This document shows, piece by piece, positions 48,461-58,540 of a DNA stretch of 64,000 nt. The notes under the pieces are model-generated. The model saw only the letters and a list, made by a program, of their open reading frames with translations, did not search any database and was not told where the DNA came from. The position numbers were made by a program, and so were the translations under genes. Within the stretch, counting starts at the first letter, position 1. Every line of letters starts with the position of its first letter. Source of the stretch: Sciurus carolinensis (taxonomy: Eukaryota; Chordata; Mammalia; Rodentia; Sciuridae); the NCBI RefSeq assembly GCF_902686445.1, contig NC_062226.1, positions 9,354,501 to 9,418,500 of the forward strand. The letters run 5' to 3'.

Positions 48461-48539
48461 TTTTTAAATTTATTTTGAATTTTGAACTGTTATTATATTA
48501 GAGTTCTAAATATTTTAATGATTGTAACTATTATTATTA

Positions 48540-48745
48540 TTATATGAGTACCTCTGTAGGGGTGCCTCTGCAGGTACATTCCTAAGTAGGCATTTTTCCT
48601 GCATCAACTCTGATCTTCACAGTGATCCCTCAGGCACAGGATTCATACATTACACATTACCAAGCAGAGGTTTGGAGAAGATGGGTTACCTGCTCATAGT
48701 TGAAAACAACGTAGCCATGCTTGTCTGTAGGTCAGTCTGCCTCAG
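48540..48745 (-). repeat. MIR SINE relic, reverse
   Basis: It reads tctgatcttcacagtgatcc, then agcagaggtttggagaagat, then gttacctgctcatagttgaa. Diverged. It lies about 230 bp before exon C. Confidence 0.55.
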
Positions 48746-48973
48746 AAGCCACTTACCTCTCACCTGGCGTGGGAACAAACTGAGTGAGAACAAACAAGTG
48801 TGGGAAACTGGGGGGGGAAAACCCAAACTCTTCATCCCGGGTAACTAGACCCTTGAGGCAGACTGGCGTTTTCCTATGGCTTTCCCAGCTTTTCATCAGC
48901 ATGTGGTAATTTCTAAATGTTAAATTCGCTGTTTCAGATTTGCTCCCCTCCTCCTGCCCCTTTGATCTTCCAG

Positions 48974-49081
48974 GCCCTCAGTACCGCCTGGAGAAGCAGA
49001 GCGAGCCTAACGTCGCCGTCGACCTGGAGAGCACATTGGAGAGCCAGAGCGCATGGGAGTTCTGCCTGGTCCGCGAGAACA
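48974..49081 (+). CDS. MAPKAP1: MAPKAP1 (SIN1) internal coding exon C: in-frame 108-bp exon, C-terminal half of RBD
   Basis: This exon follows a strong polypyrimidine tract and the acceptor ttgatcttccag. It begins GC, completing the Gly codon from exon B, and encodes [20 protein letters not shown] through WEFCLVREN, then one base (A) of the next Ser codon before the donor GTACGT. It matches about residues 320-356 of human SIN1, the remainder of the Ras-binding-like domain. From memory human has Asp where this exon has Glu in VDLES. Its length is a multiple of three and both boundaries are phase 1, so skipping removes exactly 36 residues and keeps Gly at the joint. This fits the documented SIN1 isoform lacking residues 321-356. 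The exon is GC-richer than its flanks and carries CpGs (cgtcgccgtcgac). Confidence 0.97.
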
Positions 49082-49089
49082 GTACGTTG

Positions 49090-49635
49090 GCCGCCTCCCT
49101 CTGTGCCTGCTTTGTCTGTTGCAAACGTGCTTAGAAGTCATGTGTTTGGAACACTTGCTGGCCTGGCTTCCCTAGGCAGATTGGAAGGGACAGTTTCCCA
49201 AGGCAGACCGCAGCCTCAGTGCCAGAAGTGTATCCCAAAGTGAAATGATAGATCCCGTGCTGTGGGCTAGAGCCTGCATCCTGTGTAGCACTCTGTGATT
49301 AATATCTGTCTGTTGAACTCTATCTTCCTCAATTAGGAGCAGCCCTGGAAATGGTTTAGAAATAGGAGGCCCTTTCTGAGGCAAAGGCAGTTTCGTATGG
49401 AAAGCAGCTGGCCTTGTATCGCTGTTCAAGACACCAAGTTTAGACAGTTTTAACCTTTTGAATACTTTGCAGAAGGCAACATAGAGATTCCCGGTGCCAT
49501 GTTGAGAACCTCTCTAAAACTTCAGTCAATTCCTTTCCTTCTCTCTTCAGAGCTTCTGAGCTGTGAATTTTTGCCGTCCCTCTTCACTCCCATTGACATA
49601 GGGAATAAGTGATGTGTGACAGCAGACTGTCCGTG
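49090..49635. other. Intron just after exon C
   Basis: It is unique sequence without a recognised repeat or gene. The frames that extend the exon are not supported as coding. Confidence 0.6.
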
Positions 49636-49639
49636 GTCA

Positions 49640-50065
49640 CTCCTCCCCCAGAGCTTTCACACAGGCTGTTTCTTCCACCTGAGATATTTTTCCCATTCTG
49701 GTTTGCACTTTCTCATCCTTCACCTCAGTTTAAATGTTTCAGTTTAAGTGTCACCATGACCTTCCTTTCTCCCATTACCTAAGCCTGTTCTTTCTCTCAT
49801 TTGGGCCTTCCATTATACTCTTATAGGACATACTACTTTTTCTTCATTGCATATGTTTCTGTGTATAATTATATGTATATTTATTTACACACACACATAC
49901 ATACGATTATGTATTTTTCTCAGTGATTGTCTGTCTCCCCCACTGAACCGTCAGGTCTGTAAAGATGTTCCTAACGTAACATACCAGCTTGCCCTTCATT
50001 AACTCAGTTAGCCTCCTAAAGACCATGTGCCATAGGAGCTCAGTAAACATAGTCAGAGTGAGTGA
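49640..50065 (+). repeat. L2 3'-end relic
   Basis: It reads ctttcacacaggctgtttct, then gtttaagtgtcaccatgacc, then gattgtctgtctcccccact, then gtgagtgaatgagcgg, a clear L2 end with an AT/CA-rich expansion near 49865-49900. Confidence 0.78.
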
Positions 50066-50844
50066 ATGAGCGGTAAGTCTGTAGTCACACCATTGACCCT
50101 TAAACCAGACTAGACTGCTGCTCTTTGACCAGGACTCCTGACAGCCTTTTCTGGAGCAGCGTGTGCATAATTCACCAGGAGGGTGAAGTGTACTCTTGGT
50201 GTTCAGCAGCAAAATCTCAAAAGCTTGGTGTCCACATAGTCTGTAAGCAATTGTAAAAAATGGTATGTAAATACACACAGCAGTAAAAAATCACTGATTC
50301 ACAAATGGCCCAAAAATGTTTAAATAAATTGTAAACATTTGTAAAATTGTTCATCCCTGTCAACAACCTAGTATGTAAACATGTTGTACTTTTCACCTAT
50401 CCCATAAGCCAGGAATGTCAAGCGTCCTGGTGGTAGAAGAGCACAGGGCAAGAGCCTCCAGCACTAGCAGCAGAGTGTGACAAGGGCACTGCAGCTCGAG
50501 TGTCGGGCAGCCTTGGAATGCTGGGCCCAGTGTTTCCACTTTTGGAAATCTTTCTTGAGGAAATCCGTAAAATGTAGCAGATATTTTACATAATATTTTT
50601 ACATAATAGTTTTCACAGCATTATTTCTAGTATCTGGTATTAGAAGATTAGTCAGATAACTAGTGGTATATTCCTATGTCAGAGAATCGTGCAGAGTTCC
50701 ACAAGGGATTTGCTCTCTGATCATGAAATGAAGCTAAAATCAAGAAAACGACAACTAGAAACGTTTGAAAGGGTTTGTGTGTGTTTGGAAATTGAGACAC
50801 TAACTTCTGAACCTATAACTTAAAAAAAGAAATAATGGAAATTT

Positions 50845-51351
50845 CTCACTTATGTCCTACATGGGCAAGGGAATAGGTACCCATTGGAGGGATGGACTAG
50901 CTGCGAAATAAAAGCTATGAAAGTAATATATCAGAAAATAAGACAAAAAGGCAAGAATAGTTTTAAATCAGGGGCAATAGTTTTAAATCCTGGTTGAGCC
51001 AACCTGGAAGGGTCTGGCTCTAACAAAGAAGAAGCGCCCACACTTGCTTTATCAGATCAGAGGGGATCGGTAGGTACAAGGTTTCTGTGTGGGAAGAGTC
51101 TTGTTTAGGTGCTTGCTTCCCAGTGTGTCAGGGGTCTTGCAGTAAACAGGTTATTTGGAGTTTGGTTCTTGGTGGGTTACTCCCACTCCGGGGCTGTGTT
51201 TGAACTTGAGCTGTGAACTAGATCAGGGCTCCATTGCGAGTTGGGCATTCTCACACCAGGGAGTTCCGCCTGGGAGTTCCCAAAGCAGGGCTTCCCTGTC
51301 TAATGGCTCGAGCGTCGCTTATTTCACATACGGCTCATAGATGGCTTCCCG
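50845..51351. mobile_element. Unidentified 507-bp insert in the LINE-1 relic
   Basis: The L1 text stops after tggaaattt (50836-50844) and resumes at tggaaattt (51352-51360). The insert carries an AATAAAAGC word at about 50908, an internal direct repeat of agttttaaatc, and a G/T-rich right half. It does not start with TG, so a standard LTR call is not supported. I do not recognise the family. Confidence 0.45.
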
Positions 51352-51416
51352 TGGAAATTTGAAAATATTTTGATGGAAAAATAATGAAAATTCTGTATAT
51401 TAAAATTTGGGGATAT

Positions 51417-51565
51417 TGCTGGACACAGTGGTGCATGCCTATGATCCCAGCCGCTTGGGAGGTTGAAGCAGGAGGATTGAAGTTCAAAGCCAGCCTCAGC
51501 AATTTAGTGAGACACTAAGCAATTTGGTGAGACCCTGTCTCTAAATAAAATACAAAAAAAAAAAA
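51417..51565 (+). mobile_element. B1-type SINE monomer with TSD, nested in LINE-1
   Basis: It reads gctggacacagtggtgcatg ... gagaccctgtctctaaataa with an A-rich tail and no ID module. Direct repeats ttggggatat (51407-51416) and ttgggggatat (51566-51576, one extra G) flank it. Confidence 0.88.
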
Positions 51566-52516
51566 TTGGGGGATATGGCTAAAACAATACTTTAAGGAAG
51601 TTTAACAGCCTTCAAATTTACACGTTACCAAAGAAAACGTGAAAAGTAACGAGCTAATAAACATTCAACTCAAAAAAATTAGAAAAGGAAATCTAAAAGA
51701 ATAAAAGGAAAGAAGCAATAAAGATAAGAACAGAAATTAATGAAATAGAAAATTCAGGAACATCAAAAAGAAGAGTTGGTTCTTTGAAAATACTGGTAAA
51801 ATCAGCAAAGCTCTGACATGGATCAAAAACATGGAAGACAAACAACAGAGACAAGGAACAGGAAAGCAGTGGAGACACACTACAGATTCTGCAGTCATTA
51901 AGCAGACAACACAAGATTATTTGAAAAACTCCATTCCAAAACTTTGGAAAATGCAGAAAAATAAATTCCTGGGAAAAAAACAACTTACCCAAAAAGACAA
52001 AAAGAAGTAGAAAACCTGCATGTTTGAATTCAATTTCGAAAAATGGAATTAGTGATTCAAACCCCCCGCCCCACACACACACACACAAATCCTAGTATGC
52101 TGACTTCACTGGCTAGTTTACCAAACACCTAAGAAATTAATAACCACAGTCTTACATCAATTTGAGTTTACCCTCTCCAGTTCATTTGAGGAGACTATCA
52201 TAATCTTGGAACCAAACCCTGGTAAAGACTATAAAAGACAGAAAATTATAAGACCAATCTTACAAATATAGGTGCAGAATCTTAAACAAAATGTTAAAAA
52301 ACTGACTCTAGCATTTTATTAAGAGTTATACATTACCAAGTTGATTTTATTCAGAGATTGCAGACTTAGTTTAACATTATAAGAATCCAGTCCATATGAT
52401 TTGCCACAATACAGATTATAAGGAGAAAAATGATCTCTGTAGGCAGGAAGTATTATCAATCAGTAAAATTGTTTAGTGAGAGTTTGACAGAGGAAGAGAA
52501 GTAACTTTGATGTAAT

Positions 52517-52554
52517 CTTGAGTCTGGCGCCTTAGACCACTCGGCCATCCTGAC
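52517..52554 (-). pseudogene. Retrocopy of the 5' half of tRNA-Leu(CAA)
   Basis: Read on the - strand, 52554 to 52517 gives GTCAGGATGGCCGAGTGG followed by TCTAAGGCGCCAGACTCAAG. This is the first 35-38 nt of mammalian tRNA-Leu(CAA) with no mismatch that I can see from memory. It stops in the anticodon loop. The TSD ttgatgtaatctt occurs at 52507-52519 and 52557-52569, so the last three bases overlap the duplication. The site on the - strand reads ttt/aaga, close to the LINE-1 endonuclease consensus. There is no poly(A) tail. The 3' half, variable arm and T arm are absent, so it is not a tRNA gene. Confidence 0.85.
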
Positions 52555-52762
52555 ACTTGATGTAATCTTAAAGGGGGAAAAATAGAAGAATACAAAATAG
52601 CACGTAAAGACTAATCGCAAACAAGCAAATAAAAAACCCTCTTGGTACTTGTACTTTCCAGAGTTTCTGAAGTGAGCATGCGTGACTTTCTAAGAAAAAC
52701 AAATTAATAAGGGCAAGTTCACATACACAAGATTATATAAATGAGTACCTCTCTTAGTAGAC

Positions 52763-52994
52763 GTGTTTTTGTTTTGTTTGTTTGTTTTTTTTTTTTTGGT
52801 ACCAAGGATTGAACCCAGGGGCACTTAACCACCGAGCCACATCCCCAGCCCTTCTTTGTATTTTATTAGAGACAGGGTCTTGCTGAGTTGCTTAGAGCTT
52901 CACTAAGTTACTGAGGCTGACTTTGAACTCAATCCTCCTGCCTCAGCCTCCCAAGTCGCTGGGATTACAGGTGTGCACCACTGCACCTGGCTCC
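52763..52994 (-). mobile_element. Composite B1-ID SINE, reverse, with TSD
   Basis: T-rich start, reverse ID (ggattgaacccaggggcact ... cacatccccagcc), then reverse B1 (gagacagggtcttgctgagt ... gggattacaggtgtgcacca). The direct repeats tagtagac at 52755-52762 and 52995-53002 mark the insertion. Confidence 0.93.
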
Positions 52995-53207
52995 TAGTAG
53001 ACTTCTTGAGGCACTTGAAATCTCAAACCATTTACACACACACACACAGTACCACACCATGACATGTCAACAGGAAAGTTTTACCAACACATGCCTTCAC
53101 AGCTTGATATCTGAATTCTTTATCTGATAAAAATAGGTAATTGCACCCTCCTTCCCTGTCCTTTTCATTTTTTCTTTAAAGACTCCCAACTTTTGGGGGG
53201 AGGTTGT

Positions 53208-53293
53208 TGGTTCTTTTTTGGTGCTAGGGATCGAACCCAGGGACTTGTGCTTGCAAGGAAAGCACTCTACCAACTGAGCTATCTCCCCAACCC
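53208..53293 (-). mobile_element. ID element nested in a SINE, reverse, with TSD
   Basis: It reads ggtgctagggatcgaaccca ... gagctatctccccaaccc. The direct repeats tttggggggaggttg (53192-53206) and tttgggggaggttg (53294-53307) flank it. They lie in the start of the composite SINE on its right. Confidence 0.88.
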
Positions 53294-53497
53294 TTTGGGG
53301 GAGGTTGATGCTGGAGATAAATCCATGGCCTTGCACATCCTAGGCAAGTGCTGAACCACTGAGTTACATCCCCAGCCTTTTCTGAGTTTTATATTTTGAA
53401 ATGGGATCTTGCTAAATTGCCTGGCTGGCCTGGAACTTGAGATCTCTTGCTTCCACCTCTTTAGTAGCTGGGATTACAGGCATGAACCAAGCCCAGC
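53294..53497 (-). mobile_element. Composite B1-ID SINE, reverse
   Basis: Reverse ID module (aaatccatggccttgcacat ... gttacatccccagcc) is followed by reverse B1 (tgaaatgggatcttgctaaa ... gggattacaggcatgaacca). Confidence 0.85.
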
Positions 53498-54360
53498 TTA
53501 AGTCTCTCATCTTAAACATGCTTGGGGAGGTAATTCACATATAGAAACTTTGTATAGATTCTATTTAAAAATGTTGACCTATTATTAATGCAAACAAGAT
53601 AATGCGTTATTTATTATTAGCATCTTGGTAAATATTTTGGGTAACACACTATGTAAAAATTTTTTTCAGATAATATGAGAGTCCTTAGTAGAAACTAAGC
53701 CTCCCCTCTTCTGTTTCCTTCCCAGAGACAGCAGTTGTGCCATCTTTCCAGGGGTCGTCTGTGCACGTGCAGTCATCCTGGCACATCTGTGAACAGTGTG
53801 TATGTGCATGCAAGCACACATGCACACGCTCATATTTGTAATCCTCCTTTTTTAAAAACACAAACGATAGTAAAATATCATTGGATTTTTCTTTTCTTCT
53901 ATCATTTTAGCAATTTGTAGAGATTATTCCATGTTAATTCACATATTATTCTACATATAAATTCACTTATATTTTAACTGCTGTATGGTACAGTATCCCA
54001 CAATAGATTGTGGTTTCAGGTTAGTTTTGTTTTTGTTTTTAAGATGAGGCCCAACTTTTGTATATAGGAAAGAAAAGTTGTGAGGATTCATGAATAAAGC
54101 TTTGAAACCTGTGCTTTAATTCTTATTCCATTTCTAAGCATGAACACAGCCTTAATTTAGTTGTATGACGTCTGTGAGCCTCGGCATCTCTGTATAAGAT
54201 ATTTGTAGTTCTTAGACTTTGAGAGTCAAAATCACTGTTAATGAAAGAAACCCTTGCCAGCATTTACAAAGGGTAAAGGCAGGCAGTGGTTAGAAATTAG
54301 AGGAATATTGTAACTAGTCTTATAAAATAGAATTAAGTTACAAAAACAATACATTCTTTT

Positions 54361-54494
54361 TTAAAATTTTGTAGATGTTGATAGACCTTTATTTCATTCA
54401 TTTATTTATATGTGGTACTTAGAATTGAACACAGTGCTTCCCACATGCCAGGCAAACAAACGCTCTACCACTAAGCCACAACTCCAGCCCCCAA
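54361..54494 (-). mobile_element. ID element with 3' extension, reverse (first of a pair)
   Basis: It reads ttgatagacctttatttcat, then acttagaattgaacacagtg, then ccactaagccacaactccag. It is flanked by the target word aatacattctttt at 54348-54360 and 54495-54507. Confidence 0.9.
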
Positions 54495-54507
54495 AATACA
54501 TTCTTTT

Positions 54508-54644
54508 TTTAAAAAAAAAAAAATTTGTTAGTTGTTGATGGACCTTTATTTTATTCATTTATTTATATGCGGTGCTGAGAATCAAACCCAGTACCTCACA
54601 TATGCTAGGCAAGCACTCTACCACTGAGCCACAACCCCAGCCCC
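54508..54644 (-). mobile_element. ID element with 3' extension, reverse (second of a pair)
   Basis: It reads ttgttgatggacctttattt, then gctgagaatcaaacccagta, then gagccacaaccccagcccc. It is flanked by aatacattctttt at 54495-54507 and 54645-54657. Confidence 0.92.
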
Positions 54645-54682
54645 AATACATTCTTTTAATAGAAAAGAGTTGTTAAATTTCA

Positions 54683-54868
54683 TTTCTTTTTTTTGTGATA
54701 CTGGGGATTAAACCCAGGGACACTTTACCACTGAGCTATATCCCCAGCCCTTTTTAAAATTTTTATTTCGAGACAGTTTCTAAGTTAAAGAGCCTCAAAC
54801 TTCCAATCTTCCAGTCTCAGCCTCCTGAGTAGCTGGGATTATAGACTTGCACTGTCATGCCCGGTCTT
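54683..54868 (-). mobile_element. Composite B1-ID SINE, reverse
   Basis: Reverse ID (ctggggattaaacccaggga ... ctatatccccagccc), then a shortened reverse B1 (gagacagtttctaagttaaa ... gctgggattatagacttgca). Confidence 0.9.
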
Positions 54869-55040
54869 AAAAAAAAAAAAAAAAGTTAAATATATATCGT
54901 AACTAAGAACCAAATATTATTCTCCAGTAGTTACCTATTAAGAAGTTGAATTTAGACAAAGAAAATAGAATTTTTCCCTTCTCTTGGTGTGTTTGATCAG
55001 GGCAGGCTCATTATCCTTAAAGTCATTTAAAAAATATATT

Positions 55041-55190
55041 TATTGATATCATTACCCTATGTACATGTACAATTACACAAATGGTGTGAATCTATATCAT
55101 GTACAATCATAGAAATGAAAAGTTGTACCCCATTTGGGTATAGTGAATCAAAATGCAGTCTGTAAAAATAAAATTTAAGAAAAAAGAATA
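55041..55190 (+). mobile_element. LINE-1 3' UTR fragment, squirrel-type
   Basis: It reads acaaatggtgtgaatctata, then aatgaaaagttgtaccccat, then gaatcaaaatgcagtctgta, and ends aaaaataaaatttaagaaaa. I recognise this as the terminal part of L1 copies in squirrel genomes. The 5' part is missing. Confidence 0.78.
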
Positions 55191-55280
55191 CTTGGGGGCA
55201 GAATAATGCATGTTAAAAATCTTTGACATAATTGAATGAATAGCAAATATGGTTAAAAAAAAAAAAAAGAAAAAAGTGTG

Positions 55281-55458
55281 TTTATTTTCTTTTGGTACTA
55301 GGGGTTGAACCCGGTACCAACTGAGCTATATCCCCTGTCTTTCTTATTTTGAGACAGGGTCTCACCAAGTTGCTGAGGCTGGCCTTGAATTGTGATTCTT
55401 CTGCCTCTGTTTCCAGAGTCACTGGGATTACAGGCGTGTGCTACCATGCCTGTCCATG
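55281..55458 (-). mobile_element. Composite B1-ID SINE, reverse, shortened ID
   Basis: The ID module has lost its middle (gttgaacccggtaccaactg). Reverse B1 follows (gagacagggtctcaccaagt ... gggattacaggcgtgtgcta). Confidence 0.88.
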
Positions 55459-55505
55459 AAAGCCGTTTTAGAAGTGAACTAAGTTAAGATCATGTATTAA
55501 GCACT

Positions 55506-55725
55506 GTGTAAGAGAACGTGCTGTGGAGCCAGACTGCCTCGGTTCACGTTGTCACCGCGTCCCTTCTAGTTCTGTGACCTCAGACCCTTTACTTCATCTC
55601 TATTGGGTAGTTAATCTGCCCCCATAAAGTTGACAGAAAGAGTCAGTGAGTTTTAATCTTAAAGCGCTTAGAACAGTACCTGGTACATAATAAGTACCAT
55701 AAACAGTAACTGTAATTAATAAATA
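55506..55725 (+). repeat. MIR SINE, nearly full length
   Basis: It reads gtgctgtggagccagactgc, then tagttctgtgacctcagacc, then gcgcttagaacagtacctgg, then taataagtaccataaacag, the best-preserved forward MIR in the window. Confidence 0.9.
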
Positions 55726-56049
55726 ATGAAAGAACAATATTCTGTGGCTAACAGAGCAGATGGGCACAGATGTGGAGGTCTGGAATCACAGACTTTTCAG
55801 AGCCCTCAAGGAGATGTAAGGAGGGAAGGAGAGGACTGGGAGGGAGATATCTGTAAACCCATGTCATGGACCAGAGAACTTAGAAGCAGGGTACTTTCCA
55901 AATGTGTTTTGGTGTCGCAGAATAGATGTATACTTTGGATTTCAAGAACTGTTTGCCATAAGGGTAGGTAGAGCCTTTCCATTTTTCTTCAGAGGAAGGA
56001 TAGGGCATGACATTTTATGTCATCCACATCAAAGGGTGTTTTAAAAAAT

Positions 56050-56215
56050 TATTTATTGTAAGGCCTGGTGCTAGACATTTTGCAAATGCTTTCTCTAGTT
56101 TTCATAACTACCCTACAAGACATTATTCTCATTGTGAGAAGAGGTTGACTTGCTCAAAGTTAGCCGGCCAGTAAGTGTCCTAAATTCTAAGGCAGCTATC
56201 TGATCCCAGTGCCTA
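56050..56215 (-). repeat. MIR SINE relic, reverse
   Basis: It reads ctggtgctagacattttgca, then ttgacttgctcaaagttagc, then ccggccagtaagtgtcctaa. An A20 run follows at about 56281-56300. Confidence 0.65.
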
Positions 56216-56799
56216 CCCTGAGATTGTTGCCAAACTTTCCATCTCAAGGATAGTGATGACAATTATCTTTATGCATTGAGGAAAAAAAAAAAAAAAAAAA
56301 GCTTGCAAATGAAGCTGATACAACAAGAGTTTCTGCCTGGGACTGAGAGCTAACATTTGTGCTTGGATCTTGGCCTAAATAAGAAAATGACAAGCCAAAG
56401 TCCTTGAGCTTTCCAGTTTGGATTCTTGTCTGATAATCTACTACATCCTTCAGCCAACTGTCTGCTCGAAGCTGGAATCAGACCAGAAGGAAGCAACGAG
56501 TACATTATGGAGAGGATGTGACATTAGAAGACTTCCATCCTTGTCCAAGCTTCTATATAAATCCTGGCACCAAACAGCCTCAATTTTCTTTTCTGCCAAA
56601 TGTTCCTGGTGACCTTTCCCACTGATCATATGTGGATAGCCCATCCAGGTTCTTAAAAGAAAGAACCAATTTATTCCATAGCTTTAAGAGAGAAACTCTG
56701 GAATTTTCCATCATCAGGGCCAAAATAGGCATGAAATTAAACTGGCTTTAGGGAACACCTACAGAGTGTCAGAGACTTTGTCTTTCTGTTTTGTCATTC

Positions 56800-56988
56800 A
56801 CTAGGGTAAGCACAGTGTTTAAATCATAGTCACTAGAATCAGGCAGACCTTGGGTAAACTCCTTGTAACTGCCGACATCAGAGAAATCGTGTCACGTCTC
56901 TGAGCCTTAGTTTCCTATGTAAATAAAAGTAGTTGAATCTATTCCACAGGGTTTTTCTGAGAATTGCATGAGATGTGGGTGCTGTTAT
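56800..56988 (+). repeat. MIR SINE relic
   Basis: It reads tcactagaatcaggcagacc, then ctctgagccttagtttccta, then tttttctgagaattgcatga, a forward MIR. Confidence 0.72.
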
Positions 56989-56989
56989 T

Positions 56990-57115
56990 ATAACACTTTA
57001 GGCTAGTATGGTCATCAACTTTATTTTATAAAAGAGGAAACAGGCTCAGAGGGGTGAAGTGGTTTGCTCATGTCACACAAATAAAAATGAGGAGCCTGGA
57101 AAACTATGTCTTCTA
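56990..57115 (-). repeat. MIR SINE relic, reverse
   Basis: It reads aaagaggaaacaggctcaga, then gaagtggtttgctcatgtca, a reverse MIR directly abutting the forward MIR on its left. Confidence 0.72.
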
Positions 57116-58335
57116 TCCATTAAGTCTGGTAAAAGAGTAGAATCTAATTATTTTATTTCCTTAATAGAAGTTGCTGTAGAGAGAGGTGTCAGTTGCTTTA
57201 TAAACATCAGCTTCATTTCCTTGGCTCTTCTTTTCTTTTGAAGGAGATTCACAAATGCTAAGACCTCCCTTTATGTCAGTACCTTATGAACTTGTTAATT
57301 TCCTTACTTGAAGATTGTACTGAGGCAGGGTGTGTGGTCCTCCAAGTAGACCCATGGCTAGGGAAAGCATATGAGGGTCACAATCTGAGAGTTCTCATTC
57401 ACTGGCTTTAGTTACTCTTTGAAGACCCAGGAGGGCAGGCAGTTCCTTCTAGAAGGCTCTCCAGGCTACTCCCTGGGCTCAGAACCCCTTCCTTAATCTC
57501 TCTGATCACCAGTTCCACTGCATGAATTTGCCCACTCCCATACTAGATTGTCCCTCACACTAGACAGGAACCAGGTGTGCATCCCCATATCTGGCTCGAT
57601 TTTGATGGAGTGAGCCTCCTGCCTCCCTGACATCATCAGACTTCTCACTGGGGGTCTAGGGTCAAGTACATGATGACTTTTAAGGAGAGCGTGGAGTTTG
57701 GGCCAGTGTCTTTGTCTGCAGAGGTTTCTTTGTGGTGGTATTTGGACCCTCCCCCACTACTAAATAAAAAAGGAGAGAAGAGAAAAGGCGACAAGGAGAA
57801 TGCAGAGAGTGAATGTGCACATATCCTGGGATGTTTCCAGAACCTTTTTTTAATGCTTATTCATAACGGGCCAATTCCTCCTCATGTTTAACTGCGTGCC
57901 AGGCCTGGAGACTCCCTGGTGGTTCCTCTCTGCTTCTGGAGGCTTTGCCTTCTTCAGTTACAAATTGCTAATCTCTCCAATTTCTGTCACGTGACCTGAA
58001 TACCAGGGCTTTAAGCCTCTTTTATTATAACACAATAACACTATTCAAATACAAAAGAAAATGTGACCATGCAAATAAACTCTGTTCACAAACAGAAATG
58101 ACTTGTGATGATCGTGGTGCATATTTTAGGTTGAATTATTGCCGAAAGCCAGTTGCATGTCTGGCCATGGGCATTCCCTGTAAGGAATTTTCTGTACGGG
58201 TGGGGGTTTTTTCAAGTTGATATTGCACATCAGCCCCCTAGACACTAAAAGAATTTAAATGAAACAGAAATGTTATCCCCGAATACCTGTGTCCACCTCT
58301 TGCTATCTGGATAATGTGAACTAGGGGGCAGTATC
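57116..58335. other. Intronic stretch, mostly unassigned
   Basis: 57420-57600 may be a worn L2 fragment (gaggtctcc-type words are not convincing). The rest shows no repeat or gene. Confidence 0.4.
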
Positions 58336-58339
58336 TGTA

Positions 58340-58540
58340 GGGGAATGGAGAGACACTTGGCACCACTGTGTCACCGTGGGCAAGTCCTTCTCCTTTGTGA
58401 GCCTCATTTTTCCATTTATCAAAATGTGATGGTAATCTCTACCCTGGAGGACTGGTGCAAGGATTAAACTATCGAAACAAGTCAATGAGACTGTACATCC
58501 AAAACTCCCTGTGAGCTGTGGTACCAGCTATCACTTGTAT
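58340..58540 (+). repeat. MIR SINE relic
   Basis: It reads ccactgtgtcaccgtgggca, then gagcctcatttttccattta, then atggtaatctctaccctgga, a forward MIR. Confidence 0.78.

Larger units (their letters stand above)
16177..48973 (+). other. MAPKAP1 intron between exons B and C (32.8 kb)
   Basis: This is the largest intron in the window, bounded by GTGGGA and TTCCAG. It contains MIR and L2 relics, a moderate number of young SINEs, a candidate solo LTR, a Tigger-type element and several repeat-poor stretches. SIN1 has isoforms truncated after the exon B region in other mammals. I could not identify an alternative terminal exon here by reading. Confidence 0.95.
50700..52435 (+). mobile_element. LINE-1 ORF2 relic in three pieces
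   Basis: The pieces are about 50700-50844, 51352-51416 and 51566-52435. Landmarks follow L1 ORF2 order: atcatgaaatgaagctaaaa, ggaaattgagacactaactt, ataataaagataag-like text, acagaaattaatgaaataga, gagttggttctttgaaaata, and ggaaccaaaccctggtaaag. The frame is broken by stops and indels. It is interrupted by a 507-bp insert and by a SINE. Confidence 0.8.

Noticed and set aside
50853..51325. LTR boundaries TG...CA for the insert in the LINE-1 relic
   Set aside because: The bases flanking these points do not form a target-site duplication, whereas tggaaattt at 50836 and 51352 does.
52517..52554. A functional tRNA-Leu gene
   Set aside because: Only the 5' half is present. The rest of the anticodon stem, variable arm, T arm and terminator are missing, and TSDs show it is an insertion.
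55041..55190. An active LINE-1
   Set aside because: Only the 3' UTR fragment is present. The ORF2 relic at 50700-52435 is broken and belongs to a separate, older copy.
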